The translations under genes and the position numbers were made by a program. A stretch of DNA of 64,000 nucleotides from Leclercia adecarboxylata (GTDB lineage: Bacteria > Pseudomonadota > Gammaproteobacteria > Enterobacterales > Enterobacteriaceae), in assembly GCF_006874705.1 (NCBI RefSeq), contig NZ_CP035382.1:1798001-1862000 (forward strand), written 5' to 3'. The first letter of the stretch is position 1. Every line of letters starts with the position of its first letter. Positions 63,843 to 64,000 of this stretch are shown piece by piece. The notes beneath the pieces are model-generated. The model saw only the letters and a program-made list of their open reading frames with translations. It did no database searches and was not told the origin of the DNA.

Positions 63843-64000
63843 TTAGCGGGTGATATTCCAGCCGCGCGCTTTCCACAGTTCCGGCAGCTGGCCCAGGTCG
63901 GTAAAGGTCGTCACCTTCGGATGGTCCAGCGGTGGGTTGTGCGGATCGGCGCAGAAGTAGAATACCTCCATGCCTGCGGCGATCCCCGCCTGCGCACCCG
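63843..64000 (-). CDS. yieH: 6-phosphogluconate phosphatase YieH, C-terminal part
   Basis: The last 52 codons of a HAD phosphatase: GAQAGIAAGMEVFYFCADPH and then KVTTFTDLGQLPELWK to the end WNITR. This matches the C-terminus of E. coli YieH, which acts on 6-phosphogluconate. The rest lies beyond the window. In K-12 yieK, yieJ and yieI separate yieL from yieH; here the two are adjacent and convergent. Confidence 0.88.
   Translation of the reverse strand, partial: GAQAGIAAGMEVFYFCADPHNPPLDHPKVTTFTDLGQLPELWKARGWNITR

Overview
The window is chromosomal DNA from a member of the Enterobacteriaceae close to Enterobacter, Lelliottia, Leclercia or Kosakonia. Nearly every protein aligns end to end with its Escherichia coli K-12 counterpart as I remember it, and the small RNAs CsrC and Spot 42, the rRNAs and oriC are all E. 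coli-like. A pectate disaccharide-lyase gene and several gene absences show that it is not E. coli itself. I cannot fix the genus without a 16S comparison. Relative to the K-12 map the window is reverse-complemented.

Layout. (1) 1-18.2 kb: start of rbn, yihX, typA, then glnA-glnL-glnG (nitrogen regulation), yshB, hemN, a possible small membrane-protein gene, yihI, csrC, engB, spf, polA, yihG, dsbA, srkA, yihD and mobA-mobB. This follows the K-12 order downstream of rrnA, except that yihF is missing between dsbA and yihG. (2) 18.3-23.6 kb: one complete rRNA operon on the minus strand (16S, tRNA-Glu, 23S, 5S) with P1 and P2 promoters. (3) 23.8-39.1 kb: yieP, hsrA, the ribose operon rbsDACBKR, kup, ravA-viaA, asnA, asnC and mioC, which is the K-12 order upstream of rrnC. 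(4) 39.13-39.42 kb: the replication origin oriC. (5) 39.5-49.6 kb: mnmG, rsmG and atpIBEFHAGDC. (6) 49.7-52.4 kb: an accessory block between atpC and glmU, holding a 23-codon ORF behind two consensus CRP sites and a periplasmic pectate disaccharide-lyase (pelX) behind two KdgR-like boxes. (7) 52.4-60.8 kb: glmU-(ERIC element)-glmS and pstSCAB-phoU. (8) 60.9-64 kb: a BglG-type antitermination leader feeding bglH-yieL, although bglG, bglF and bglB are absent here, then the 3' end of yieH.

How the parts work together. The nitrogen genes form an NtrC-controlled unit with a sigma-54 promoter and NtrC palindromes. The rrn operon and the leftward genes run away from oriC, and the atp-pst side runs away in the other direction, so the strongly expressed genes are co-directional with replication. 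The accessory genes (pelX, bglH, yieL) point to use of plant polysaccharides or beta-glucosides.

Most notable observations. First, the rRNA operon joins the upstream flank of K-12 rrnC (yieP/hsrA/rbs) to the downstream flank of K-12 rrnA (mobBA/dsbA/polA). The roughly 90 kb that separates them in K-12 is not here, which means an inter-rrn rearrangement or an assembly join. Second, there is an orphan ribonucleic antiterminator/terminator switch before bglH. Third, pelX has its own paired KdgR-like operators inside the conserved atp-glm locus. Fourth, a small CRP-associated gene precedes it. I see no CRISPR array, prophage, transposase or defence system.
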